Assembly: GCA_900491605.1 (NCBI GenBank)
Contig: UESW01005001.1
Span: 286,354-350,353 of the forward strand
Direction of reading: 5' to 3'
DNA from: Calamus simplicifolius
Lineage: Eukaryota; Streptophyta; Magnoliopsida; Arecales; Arecaceae
DNA: 64,000 nt
Part shown: positions 35,096 through 46,071 of the stretch, piece by piece
Position numbering within the stretch: position 1 is the first letter of the stretch
Layout of the letters: each line of letters opens with the position of its first letter
The notes under the pieces: generated by a model
The model's input: only the letters and a program-made list of their open reading frames with translations
Database searches by the model: none
What the model was told of the DNA's origin: nothing
Program-made: the position numbers and the translations under genes

Positions 35096-36640
35096 ATCCA
35101 CCAAAAAATTAGAAGGCCCAAGGAGGCAACATGGGACCACCTTATTCAAATACGGCATGACTACGAAGACCAAATATCAAAGAAGCATTTTATCAATATC
35201 CCATCAACCCACTCGAATAGTTCAACAATCGACGTCTAGAACAGAATGAATATCTAGTATGCCAACCTTTCGATATAAGACAAGAAGTAAGACTAGTAGC
35301 TCAGAAAAACTCTCCCATATAAGGATAAAGAGAGATTGCAACGGCCCTCCTCTTAGTAACCAAAAAAAGTCTGATGGCTTAGTGCCAAAGCACGATAAGA
35401 AGCCTTCCTTCATCACAAAAGTGCCAACTCACTCAGGATGAATCAACACTCAATTAGATCTAGTCCCTCATCTGAGTAGACCACCCTAGCCTTAAGAGAA
35501 GGAGGCATCTGATAAAGCCAAATCACACTGTCATCTAGCCGGCATTCAATTAAGCAACATGTAAACATTGTTAGGACAATAATAGAAGGATGTAGCCGAC
35601 TATGCTATTGGTTGCACACCTAGTAGAGCAACAAGCTGTGCAGGCATGATAAGATTGTGTTGGACCTCATGATTCAATAATATATGTTTTAATAATAATA
35701 AGTCATTTTATGAGATCGATGTTATACTAGAGTTTGTGATGGCTAAAACAAATGTGCAAATTTGATCGATTTAAAATGGTAAAATTACATTAGGGACACA
35801 CTTAATTCAACAAAACCTTTCACTTAAAGTTAAAAGTCGAAGAAGGTCGATTAGCAAATTTAAAAAAACATCCAACATATTGAAGTTTGCAAGGAAAAGT
35901 CTAAATATAACTTTTATTTTTCCTAAGGATCTAAAACTTGATAGGAAAGAGAGCACACTAAAGGATCCCTTGTAAAATGGATGGGGTTTGGTTTGTATTA
36001 GTATAAAAAATTAGGTTAGATTTTATTAAAAACACTAATAGATAGTCTTTTGAGCTTTTAGTATGCTCTCTTTCTAATCCCAGGTTTAATTCTTCATTGG
36101 CAAAACTACATTCATTGGGGCGTATTTTGTGTGTTCTCTTTAAGAAGAGAGTTTGAAATTTAATGAAATCTATTTGGAGAGTGGATGTAGATAAGGAGTA
36201 CCAATGTTGGGTCCCTCTCTCTTGGCTCCTGACAAACCTATATACCTATGGTAATCGGATAGAATTCTACTAGCCTTTATGTAGCACTCCATAAAGTCAT
36301 AGTGAACCCCATCCAATTATCACAAGCAGTACGCAAAATTTCATATCCTGCAAAAACTTTTCACACCCGCTCATGTAATTTATACATCTCCTCAAAAATT
36401 ATATCACCATTTTATTTTACCTTGCTCAAATAAAAATTTGACATCTAATATAATCAGGCAGTTCATAAGATCACATTCACAATTGATAAGAGAGCTCACT
36501 AGTACACAGATTATACTTGTAATGTCTTCCAAAATAAAAATGTTTATCTCATTTCATTCAGGTCTATAATACACCACAGAGTTTCAACTATATATAGACA
36601 CATATACATATACATAAAGATCTCCCCACACTATCTCAAT
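35096..36640. other. Intergenic DNA, no gene seen
   Basis: AT-rich sequence with short frames only. I found no splice-linked homology, RNA gene or transposon termini. Confidence 0.5.
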
Positions 36641-36649
36641 ATACAAAAT

Positions 36650-39164
36650 GTATATTTTAAATTTTCTTTACATCCAAGCAGGCTTCTCCAGCTAACAATT
36701 CATCTTAAGCTAAGGATCCAAGTTCAGGGTAATTTTTTAATCCTACCAACAAATGCTCACTAATCTGAAAATAAAAATATCAATTATAGAGGGGTGAGAC
36801 TTAAGTCACAGTGACTGAATAACCATCTAACCATAGAAAAAATGAGAACAAAATCATCATTTCGAATGATACTAACACTGTATAACATGAATAAACCAAA
36901 GTACATTTTTGAATATGATATTAGAAGACATAAAATATAGCTTACGCTTCAAATAATATATTTATTTGAAATGTTGTAACAAACATTTCCCACTGAAAAA
37001 TAACTCCTTAAATAAATAATGCACCTTTTGCAATGATAAGAGAAAACTTCTAAGTTAGCTTATGCTTGCAATAATATACCAGTACTAAATACCGTATCAA
37101 TCATTCTCCCACTGAAAAATAAATCATTTGTATAAACTCATATATGCTGCATTGCTTTATAAAACATGCAAATACTTTTCTGTAGCCCAGCCTTTCTGTT
37201 CTTTCTTTCTGATCCCCATTGGGATATGCTTTGCCCACAGGCATTTTTTTTATCACTCTTCCCCATCAGGGGTATGCTTGGCCCACCCGGCCCTTTTAAA
37301 GTACAATGCAAGTTTTTTAAAACCTCATGATGCTGGGCTATGTGTGTTGCCTCTGAGGTACCACCCTACAGTCGCCCTTCTGCAGATGTACACTCATCAG
37401 ATGTTTTAACTAGCAAGGATCCCCGCACTTTGGTGGCACCCCTCACTACTCATGCGGTTCACCTGCAATATGAGCTTTGTCCCTTGATCCTGAGACCTCG
37501 AGTTTTCTCTGCGCCCCCTCGGGCTATATAGTAACTGAGCTCATTATCGAGCTATGAGCTTTGCCCCCATGGGCTGCTTACAATCTGCCCTACTGGGCTG
37601 ATCTAGCGTGTACTCCCCCTGGCCTCAGGATCATAGTACAATCGAATCACAAGGATGTGCCATTGAATAGATTGTGCAATGCTCATGCTACGGTATAGTC
37701 CACAGGATGATCAGTCGCAAAGCTGCCCGATGCTCTATATGATACATACATCAAAACATGCTCTTTGAAACTTTTCCATGCATATGTATGCCACTGAAAC
37801 TCATACTTCAAAACTCATGCTTAAATCTTATGCTTTAAAGCTCATGCTCAAGACTCGTGCTCAGAACTCATGGTTTCAACATATCATAAACTAGGTTCTT
37901 GTTTTCCATGTTTAAACCACATGAAACACTATGCTAAGCATATCATACCATAGGTTTGTATCAAAATACCATCATATAAACCATAAAATAAATTTTACAT
38001 AGCCAGATGAGAAACCCACTCACCTAGCTGTGAACACTCCTAACGGGTGGCTAACTCCCTTGTTCCTGCTCCCTGAGACAAACCTCCTAACCTAAGTCAT
38101 CACGCATAAGCTATTAAAGTTACATGCACATAGGGTTCCATGAAACTTGCATGCATGCTCAAAACTTTAACATCTCATAATTTTCTTCCATCCTTTCCTA
38201 TACTTAGGGATGTACATGCTATCATCTCTTTTTACAATTAACCATAAAAATCTAATATTATACTTAACTCAGGGAAGCATCAACCATCAAACTCTTCCCT
38301 TCCTCTTCTTCTTCTTCTCTTTCTTTTTCTTTTTCTTTCTTCCTTTCTTTCTTCCCACGGCTGAAGCTCTTCTCTTTCTTTCCCTTTTCTTTCCTTTTTC
38401 TCCCCCAATTTCCTCTCTTTTCTCCTTTCTTACAGTGGCTTAAGGGTTAAGAAAGAGTTTAGTGGGTTTAAAAGGACCCATAAAATTTACCATTTCACCC
38501 TCCATAGCTCTTAAGCACTCTTTTTGAAGTCCACATGGCCTTCAGAATCCTTTCCCTTTTTACCCTTCCATTCACCTTCCATCTGATATTTTATTCCTTA
38601 AATCAACCTTTTTCCCCTTATTAAAATCTTTCATCCCTCATATCCATGCAAGTAGGCAGCTATATAGTCACCTACTTTGCATGGAACTTAGCAAGTAGGC
38701 GGCTATATAGTCAACTACTTTTCATGAACAAGGCAAGTAGGCGACGCCTACTTCCCCATTTCATCCAAGTAGGCAGCTATATAGCTGCCTACTAGGCTTC
38801 ACTCCCCCCCTGAAACCCATGTACCGAGAGTGGGTTCCATAGTAGTCGACTATATAGCCGACTACTATGGCCCCCTCTCTCTTCCCCCTTGAACCAAACA
38901 GAGAGTTTGGTTCAAGTAGTCGGCTGCATAGCCAACTACTTGACCAAACCTCCATTGTTGTGTAGCCGACTACTTGACCAAACTTTCATTGTTCTCTCCT
39001 TAAAGCCTTTCATGCTAACTCCTTTTTTTTCCAACCTGCTAGGGGAAGAGAAAAAGAAAAATAAGCATAGAAATGTTCTCAAAACCTCAAAATATATATC
39101 TCAATTAAATGATTTGCACTAAACTCTAAGGTTATTACAAGAGTTACAAATTCAAGATGTTACA
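36650..39164 (-). repeat. LTR-like remnant, gypsy Tekay/Del style
   Basis: The right end reads, on the minus strand, TGTAACATCTTGAATTTGTA, a typical start for Del/Tekay-type gypsy LTRs. The body has GC-rich phrases such as GGGCTGATCTAGCG and GGCTAACTCCC and the palindrome cluster at 38660-38990. No polyprotein lies alongside. I could not place the left terminus or a target duplication, so it may be a decayed solo LTR. Open frames in it are not convincing genes. Confidence 0.4.
38650..38985. repeat. Cluster of AGTAGGC-GCTATATAGC-GCCTACT palindromes
   Basis: A perfect 26-bp palindrome lies at 38768-38793 (AGTAGGCAGCTAT and its complement). Near-palindromic relatives occur at about 38650, 38696, 38735, 38841, 38918 and 38962, with the centre CTATATAG or CTGCATAG. 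Confidence 0.85.
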
Positions 39165-39509
39165 AACCAACCAAACTACTACAAAAAATTTTATGCCTCT
39201 TAATTATTGCTTTTACTTTCTTGCACTTACCTACACTTGCTTTTAAGTTCTCTTGTTGCACATTCTATTGGTTACAAGTTTAACCTTTTCATTCATTGAG
39301 ATAGGTTAGAAGTTTTAATTTTTTAAAAACACAATTCATCCATCCCTTTGGGTTACCCTTGGGATTGGATGCGCATATCTCTAACTATCAATTTCTTATA
39401 AAGGGCATAAACCATGGCAATTAGGTAGGCCTATCCAACGGTTAACTTCGTCATGACAAAGCATATTGATGGGGCCAGTTGACCCCATGAAAAATAAAAA
39501 AAATTTGGA

Positions 39510-39860
39510 CGGCCCCAAAGGCTGACACCTCCAAGACCGATGGCTCCAAGACCGGCACCTCCAAGACCGGCACCTCCAAAGCCGATGGTCCCAAAGGCCG
39601 ATACCTCCAAGACCGACGGCCCCAAAGGCCGACACCTCCAAGGCCGACGGCTCCATGATCGATGCCTCCAAGACTGATGGCCCCAAAGGCCGACAGCTCC
39701 AAGGCCGACGGCCCCAAAGGCCGACACCTCCAAGACCGACGGCTCTAAGGCCGACGGTCCCAAAGGCCGACACCTCAAAGGCCGACACCTCCAAGACCGA
39801 CGGCCCCAAATGCCGACACCTCCAAGACCGACGGCCCCAAAGGCCGACACCTCCAAGTCG
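39510..39860. repeat. GC-rich minisatellite of about 15-bp units (5' LTR)
   Basis: Units of the type GACGGCCCCAAAGGCC and GACACCTCCAAGACC alternate in higher-order patterns. Because the unit length is a multiple of three, several frames stay open on both strands; these are not genes. Confidence 0.9.
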
Positions 39861-40846
39861 GCCCCGGCATCTTCCTGGCCGGCCTCGGCACCTCCCAGGT
39901 GGCTCCGGCATCTTCCTAACCGGCCCCCCATGTCCCCAAGCTAGCCGGCCCCGGCACCTCCCAGCCGGCCCCGGTATCTTTCTGGCCGGCCCCGGCACCT
40001 CCCAGGCGGCCCCGGCACCTTCCTAGCCGGCCCCGGTACTCTCATCCCGGCCAGCCCCGCCTGATCCAAGTCGGCCCCGGCACCTCCCAGTCGGCCCCGG
40101 CATCTTCCTAGCCGGCCCCCTACGTCTCCAAGCTAGGCGGCCCAGGAACCTCCCAGTCAGCCCCGGCACTCTCCTAGCCGGCCCCCTATGTCTCCAAGCT
40201 AGGCGGCCCCGGCACTTCCCAGTCGGCCCCGGCACTTCCTAGCCGGCCCCCTACGTCTCCAAGCTAGCCGGCCCCGGCACCTCCCAGTCGGCCCCGGCAC
40301 TCTCCTACTCGGCCCCGGCGTCTCCAATTCCGCCGAGTCGGCCAAGGCCATCCCCGACCGGCCCAACTCGGCCCCGGCATCTCCAGTTCCGTCGAGTCGG
40401 CCAAGGCCATCCCCGGCCGGCCCGACTCAGCCCCGGCGTCTCCAGTTCCACCGAGTCAGCCAAGGCCATCCCCGGCCGGCCCAACTCGGCCCCGGCACCT
40501 CCAAGTATGTCGATTCGGCCCCGCCCCGACACTGTCTTGCCAGCGGGATTGGCCCCAGCCATCTCAGGTCGACCCAGCTCGGCCCTGATAAGATGGGATT
40601 TCCCAGTTTCTGCCAGATCAGCCCCAGCGGTTCAAGAAACCGCCTCTCTGATGCGCGCCGCCCGACAGCGTCAGATCCGACAACCCAACAGCCCCGCCGG
40701 TTGATGGGACTTAGCCCACCGACCATCACTTTCTCCTTTTCTGATGGGATGTAGCCCACTAACTAGCCCAGATTCACGCAAGGCTTAGCAGGCATTCTGA
40801 CCTCACGTAATCCCACGTGATCATGCCAGGATCAACCCCTATAAAA

Positions 40847-40857
40847 AGGTGAATCCA
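40847..40857 (+). promoter_or_regulatory. TATA-like box in 5' LTR of the non-autonomous element
   Basis: CCCCTATAAAAAGGTGAATC is present in both LTRs (again near 44110), about 270 bp before the LTR end. It fits a pol II TATA box for the element's transcript. Confidence 0.6.
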
Positions 40858-41125
40858 CCCAGTAAACAGGTATGCGCGATAACCCCCAAAATCGCCATCT
40901 CAGCATCCAGGAAGGAATCCCTCCTCCCTGAGACCTCCTTCTCATACTAAAAAGGGCTCTCTCGAGCCCCTCTTCAGCTGTGACCTCAGTTTCTAACTTG
41001 GGCATCGGAGGGTCCACCGGAGAACCCCCTCCGGTCCTGGGACTTTTCTGCAGGTAACATGGTGAAGAAGCGCCTGGAAAAGCATTCCGTTCCCGACGTC
41101 CAGGAGAGGTGATTGAGCGTCATCA

Positions 41126-41146
41126 GATTGGCGCACCAGAAAGGGG
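41126..41146 (+). other. Putative primer-binding site of the non-autonomous element
   Basis: GATTGGCGCACCAGAAAGGG follows the LTR end directly. The TTGGCGC start resembles gypsy primer sites; the tRNA is not assigned. Confidence 0.45.
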
Positions 41147-41211
41147 GATGCGCTGAAGGAAAGAAAGCTCTGTCTCCTTGAGCTATAAGCCTCCGTCCCC
41201 TCTAAGATTGC

Positions 41212-41390
41212 TATGGTTGTGATGCGCATGCCAGAGTTTCTTACCAATCGTGCTGGGGGGCATCCACATCGCACTAGGCAGCAAAAGGCCACCCCCTCTG
41301 CTCCTTCACCACCAACTTCAGCTGCTCTGATTAACCAGCTAGCCATCCTCAATCGGCCAGAGCAAGCCGAGAGGTGTTGTTGCAATTAAT
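41212..41390 (+). pseudogene. Possible gag N-terminal relic
   Basis: A short plus-strand frame of about 58 codons begins near 41214. It includes TRQQKATPSAPSPPTSAALI then NQLAILNRPEQAE: a basic, Pro/Ala/Ser-rich stretch followed by a short helix, as at the start of gypsy gags. It ends in a stop and no capsid follows. The call rests on composition and position only. Confidence 0.35.
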
Positions 41391-41919
41391 GCAAGGAGGA
41401 AGATGAGGATAAAAGGCTTTGACTGCTGCTCTTAAGCTTCAGCACCGAAGGCAATCAATCTCTTCAAAGAAAAAGCTAGGCAAAGAGCCCTCCCAGCAAC
41501 TCCTCCGACCTTTTTACTCTCAGCAACGCCCTCGATGGACTCTCCCAGCCATTCATCTTCAATGACCACCGACTGTCGAGGCTTTCCTCAACGGACTCCA
41601 GCCTTGTCCCGGTTTCCAGCTTCTTCCCGGCCATAGGCATCTCGTCCTGGCCTCCAATGAGAGAGAAGGCCCAAGTAAGGGCAATGACACTTCCAATCCG
41701 ACTAACATGACTCCCTGGGGGGCAGGTCACCAGCGGACGAAAGTATCAAACCCGCAAAAGGAAAATATGGGAGCTACAAGAGCTAAGTACATTGCACTTA
41801 AGACAGTTTTCTTTCATTAATACTAAAATATCATGCAGAGAAGACCTACCTTGCATCAACATCCAAGGCCAACCTCGCTTTGGCGTCAAAAAGCCCTGGG
41901 CCAGCCAGGCACAAAGACG

Positions 41920-42012
41920 GCTCCGTGTTGGCAACAAAGACCGACTCCGCGTCGGCACCAAAGACCGGCCCCGCGTCGGCACCTTAAGACCAGCTCCGTG
42001 TCGGCACCCTCA
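41920..42012. repeat. 24-25-bp short tandem repeat
   Basis: Four units of the type GACTCCGCGTCGGCACCAAA (plus four bases) in the internal region of the non-autonomous element. Confidence 0.7.
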
Positions 42013-42114
42013 AGCTCAAGACCTGCAGATTCCAATCAATAGAGTTTCCTAGGGGGTAGGTCATCAACTCAACAGAAGGAGACCAATTTCTTTAAAGAAA
42101 AAACTTTCCAAGCT

Positions 42115-42570
42115 CTAATTCTCCGAACCTCGGCTGGGCCCGAGTAACCATTCTCCGAACCTCGACAGGGCCGAGCAACAATTCTCCGAACCTCGGCTGG
42201 GCTGAGCAACTAATCTCCGAACCTCGGCAGGGCCGAGCAATTAATCTTCGAACCTCGGTAGGGTCGAGCAACAATTCTTCGAACCTCGACAGGGCCGAGC
42301 AACAATTCTCTGAACCTCGGCTGGGCCGAGCAAATAATCTCCAAACCTCGGCAGGGCCAAGCAACAATTCTATGAACCTCGGCAGGGCCGAGCAAATAAT
42401 CTCTGAACCTCGGCAGGGCCGAGCAACAATTCTCCGAACCTCGGCAGGGCCGAGCAAATAATCTCCGAACCTCGGCTGGGCCGAGCAACAAAATCTCCGA
42501 ACCTTGGCAGGGCCGAGTAACAAAATCTCCGAACCTTGGCAGGGCCAAGCAACTTATCCCCGAACCTAAA
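42115..42570. repeat. 31-bp tandem array with built-in hairpin, about 15 copies
   Basis: AACCTCGGCAGGGCCGAGCA and variants recur every 31 bp (first at about 42126, 42158, 42188 and 42219). Each unit contains CTCGGC and GCCGAG separated by three bases, so each can fold into a small stem-loop. Confidence 0.9.
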
Positions 42571-42915
42571 CGTAACGCCACTCGGTCTGGCTAGCATATG
42601 CCCCCGAGTCGGTTCAAGTCCCTAACAGCCCGTACCCACTCGAGTCACCTCCCGAACCAGCACAAACACTCGAGGCAATTTTATTTTAGCCCCCGACGGC
42701 TCTATTTCTGCTTCGGCAATTTTGCCATGCCCTCAGCTAGCCAAAGAAGGCATGAAGACGTCCATACAAGGCAGCGCAAGAGGAAAGGGGTTTCCCCACC
42801 TAGAAGGAATCATAGTTGAAGCTAACATGAAAGAGCAGATGCCAAGGTAAAAGTTCTACACTCCTTTTGCTTAGCTGATGCGGGGTGCGCAAGCTCAAGG
42901 AGTGTGGGGGGCATT

Positions 42916-44397
42916 TGATGGGGCCAGTTGACCCCATGAAAAATAAAATTTTTTGGATGACCCCAAAGGCCGACACCTCCAAGACAGACAGCTCCAAGAC
43001 CGGCACCTCCAAGACCAGCACCACCAAGGCCGATGGTCCCAAAGGCCGACACCTCCAAGACCGACGGCCCCAAAGGCCGACACCTCCAAGGCTGATGGCT
43101 CCATGACCGACGCCTCCAAGACCGACGGCCCCAAAGGCCGACGGCTCCAAGGCCGACGGCCCCAAAGGCCGACACCTCCAAGACCGATGGCCCCAAAGGC
43201 CGACACCTCCAAGACCGACGGCCCCAAAGGCCGACACCTCCAAGTCGTCCCCGGCATCTTCCTGGCCGGCCCCGGCACCTCCAGGAGGCCCCGGCATCTT
43301 CCTAGCCAACCCCCCACGTCCCAAAGCTAGCCGACCCCGGCACCTCCCAGCCGGCCCCGGCATCTTCCTGGCCAGCCCCGGCACCTCCCAGGTGGCCCCG
43401 GCACCTTCCTAGCCGGCCTCGGCATGTCCAAGTTAGGCGGCCCCGACACTCTCATCCCGGCCGGCCCCGCCTGATCCAAGTCGGCCCCGGCACCTTCCAG
43501 TCGGCCCCGGCATCTTCATAGCTGGCCCCCTACGTCTCCAAGCTAGGCGGCCCAGGCACCTCCTAGTCGGCCTCGGCACTCTCCTAGCCGGCCCCCTACG
43601 TCTCCAAGCTAGGCGGCCCTGGCACTTCCCAGCCGGCCCCGGCACTTCCTAGCCAGCCCCGGCACCTTCCCAAGCGGCCCAGCAACTTCCTAGCTGGCCC
43701 CCTACATCTCCAAGCTAGCCGGCCGGGCACCTCCCAGTCGGCCCCGACACTCTCCTACTCGGCCCCGGTGCCTCCAAGTCCATCGATTCGGCCCTCCTCG
43801 GCACTGTCTTGCTAGCGGGATTGGCCCTAGCCATCTCAGGTCGACCCGGCTCGGCCCTGATAAGATGGGATTTCCCAGTTTCCGCCAGATCAGCCCCAGC
43901 GGTTCAAGAAACCGCCTCTCTGATGCGCGCCGCCGACAGCGCCAGATCCGATAACCCAACAGCCCCGCCGGCTGATGGGACTTAGCCCACCGACCGCCGC
44001 TTTCTTCCTTTCTGATGGGACGTAGCACACTAACCAGCCCAGATTCATGCAAGGGCTCAGCAGGCATTCTGACCTCACGCAATCCCATGTGATCATGCCA
44101 GGATCAACCCCTATAAAAAGGTGAATCCACCCAGTAAACAGGTATGCGCGATAACCCCAAAATTGTCATCTCAGCGTCCAAGAAGGAATCCCTCCTCCCT
44201 GAGACCTCCTTTCTCATACTAAAAAGGGCTCTCTCGAGCCCCTCTTCAGCTGTGACATCAGTTGCTAACTTGGGCGTCGGAGGGTCCCACCGAAGAACCC
44301 CTCCGGTCCTGGGACTTTTCTGCAGGTAACCTGGTGAAGAAGCGCCTGAAGAAGCATTCCGTTCCCGACATCCAGGAGAGGTGATTGAGCGTCATCA
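42916..44397 (+). repeat. 3' LTR of the non-autonomous element (1482 bp)
   Basis: Same ends as the first LTR (TGATGGGGCC / GTCATCA) and the same order of arrays, TATA-like box and R/U5, with fewer array units and scattered substitutions. It is preceded by a purine-rich tract. Confidence 0.85.
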
Positions 44398-44402
44398 CAT
44401 AT

Positions 44403-45160
44403 GACCATAGCTTGGATGATCTTATAATCTGGTCCTGAGCCTACATCTAAAGAGAGGCCTCATTCGGAGACAAGGTTTTTTCCTTCTTTCTACTCTTCTT
44501 CTTTACTTGTAGTAAGCCTTCGAGCATCCCATTTTTCTCTATTCTTTTTAGTAATATGGCTATAAGGCACACTCTTGGCCTTCTCCTATTTTTCTCACTA
44601 ACTTGAGCATTAGAGGACTTTAATCAGATAGCCTTTGGCACTCTTAATGATTGTCTTCTATTCTTACATGAGCTCCAACCTAGATGTAAGACCTTTCCTT
44701 GCCGGCCTTGTAATTGCCTTCATTCCCGATTCACCTCCTCACATCATCATTGTTGGGGTATAAGGACCCATTATTAAATCTCAGCATTATCACACCTTTT
44801 CTTTTATGATAATAAAAAAGTAGCTAAATATAGATAATAATTTTTATCTAAATTAATATTACTAATATAAGTAACACAACAAAAGGCCTTTATGGCAATC
44901 TCTTTGATCATCGCTGGTGCAAATTTTGTATTAGAGAACCTGATGCTTAAATTGGTGCACATAATAGGTCATCTAATTAAATAAGTTTAAACCTTTATCT
45001 AAAGGATGCTCACATGAAGCTAACAAGAGGAAGCCCTTTTTATCATCTCGCTTTTAACTCTTGATGCGGCCCTTTCCTAAAAGTATCAAATGGGCCAAAG
45101 TGGGCCTTTGGTATGGCCTGACACAAAGTGGATTGTATCAGGCATGGTGTTGCTACAATG
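44403..45160. other. Intergenic DNA, no gene seen
   Basis: No frame of note and no recognisable element between the LTR element and the second Mutator-like foldback. Confidence 0.5.
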
Positions 45161-46071
45161 GAAAAGTCTTTGTACACAAGTCCTACATGGGCTGCACCAT
45201 TCCTTTTTATTAGTCCATATACGCAGACACCCATTAAAAAATATTAAGACAACTTTATGACATCCCGAGGGAAAAACTTACGACATCCTAGTTTTAAGCT
45301 TACGACACAGTAGTTATAAAGTTAAGACACCCGTTCAGAAAGCAAAAAAAACTTACGACATCCTAGTTTTAAACTTACGATATTCTAGTTTTAAACTTAA
45401 GACATTCGTTCAGAAAAGATATCTGTACATAAATTTCAAAAAAAAAAAAAGCCGTGCATTAATACATGTTCAGCTTTTTTGGAATGTGTATACAGACACC
45501 TTTTCTAAACGGGTGTCTTAAGTTTAAAACTAGATGTCGTAAGTTTAAAACTAGGATATCGTAAGTTTTTCTTTTGCTTTTTGAATGGGTGTCTAATTTT
45601 ATAACTACGGTGTCGTAAACTTAAACTAGGGTGTCGTAAGATTTTTTGCTTTCTTTTAATTTTGATGTGACGTGCATTAATACCAGTTTTTTTAAAATTT
45701 ATGTACGGATGAGTGGATGTTGTAATTTTATAACTAGGGTGTTGTAAGGTTTTTTTGGGATGTCTTAATTTTGACGTGATGTGCATTAATACCTGTTCAG
45801 TTTTTTTTGAAATATGTACCGACACTTTTTTGAAGGGGTGCCGTAATTTTATAAATGCGGCATTGTAAGTTTACAAATAGGGCGTAGTAATTTTTTTTGC
45901 TTTCTAAACGGTGTCGTAAGCTTAAAACTAAGGTATCGTAAGTTTTTTCCTCGGAATGTCGTAAAGTTGTCTTACCATTTTTAATGGGTGTCGTGTGTAT
46001 GTGGATCGATAAAAAGAATGGTGCAGCTCACGTAGGACTTATTGCATGGAGGCAATGTACAAAGTCTTTTC
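45161..46071. mobile_element. Diverged relative of the Mutator-like foldback element
   Basis: Termini GAAAAGTCTTTGTACA (left) and TGTACAAAGTCTTTTC (right), then the same TTACGACATCC / TAGTTTTAAAC internal phrases and CACGTAGGACTT subterminal sequence as at 34195-35086. No convincing 9-bp duplication remains; the best offset matches only about five of nine bases. Confidence 0.75.

Larger units (their letters stand above)
39467..41125 (+). repeat. 5' LTR of the non-autonomous element (1659 bp)
   Basis: Ends TGATGGGGCC and GTCATCA. It contains a 15-bp-based array (about 39510-39855), a second GGCCCCGGCACCTCCCAG-type array (about 39855-40500), a CTATAAAAAGG TATA-like box at about 40849 and a GC-mixed R/U5. 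It is about 177 bp longer than the 3' copy, mostly in the arrays. Confidence 0.85.
39462..44402 (+). mobile_element. Complete non-autonomous LTR element with CATAT target duplications
   Basis: CATAT at 39462-39466 and 44398-44402 flanks 39467-44397. The two LTRs begin TGATGGGGCCAGTTGACCCC and end GAGCGTCATCA. The internal region is only about 1.8 kb and lacks protease, integrase and RT. A primer-site-like ATTGGCGCACCAGAAAGG follows the first LTR, and a purine-rich GAGTGTGGGGGGCAT precedes the second. This is a LARD/TRIM-like parasite that would need enzymes from a related, probably gypsy, element. Confidence 0.85.

Noticed and set aside
39396..40026. Long overlapping open frames on both strands (up to 200 codons)
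   Set aside because: They are by-products of a GC-rich repeat with a unit length divisible by three; composition is extremely biased and they lie in an LTR.
42092..43384. Open frames of 120-194 codons on the minus strand
   Set aside because: Same cause: the 31-bp array (three frames rotate) and the LTR minisatellite. No domain is present.
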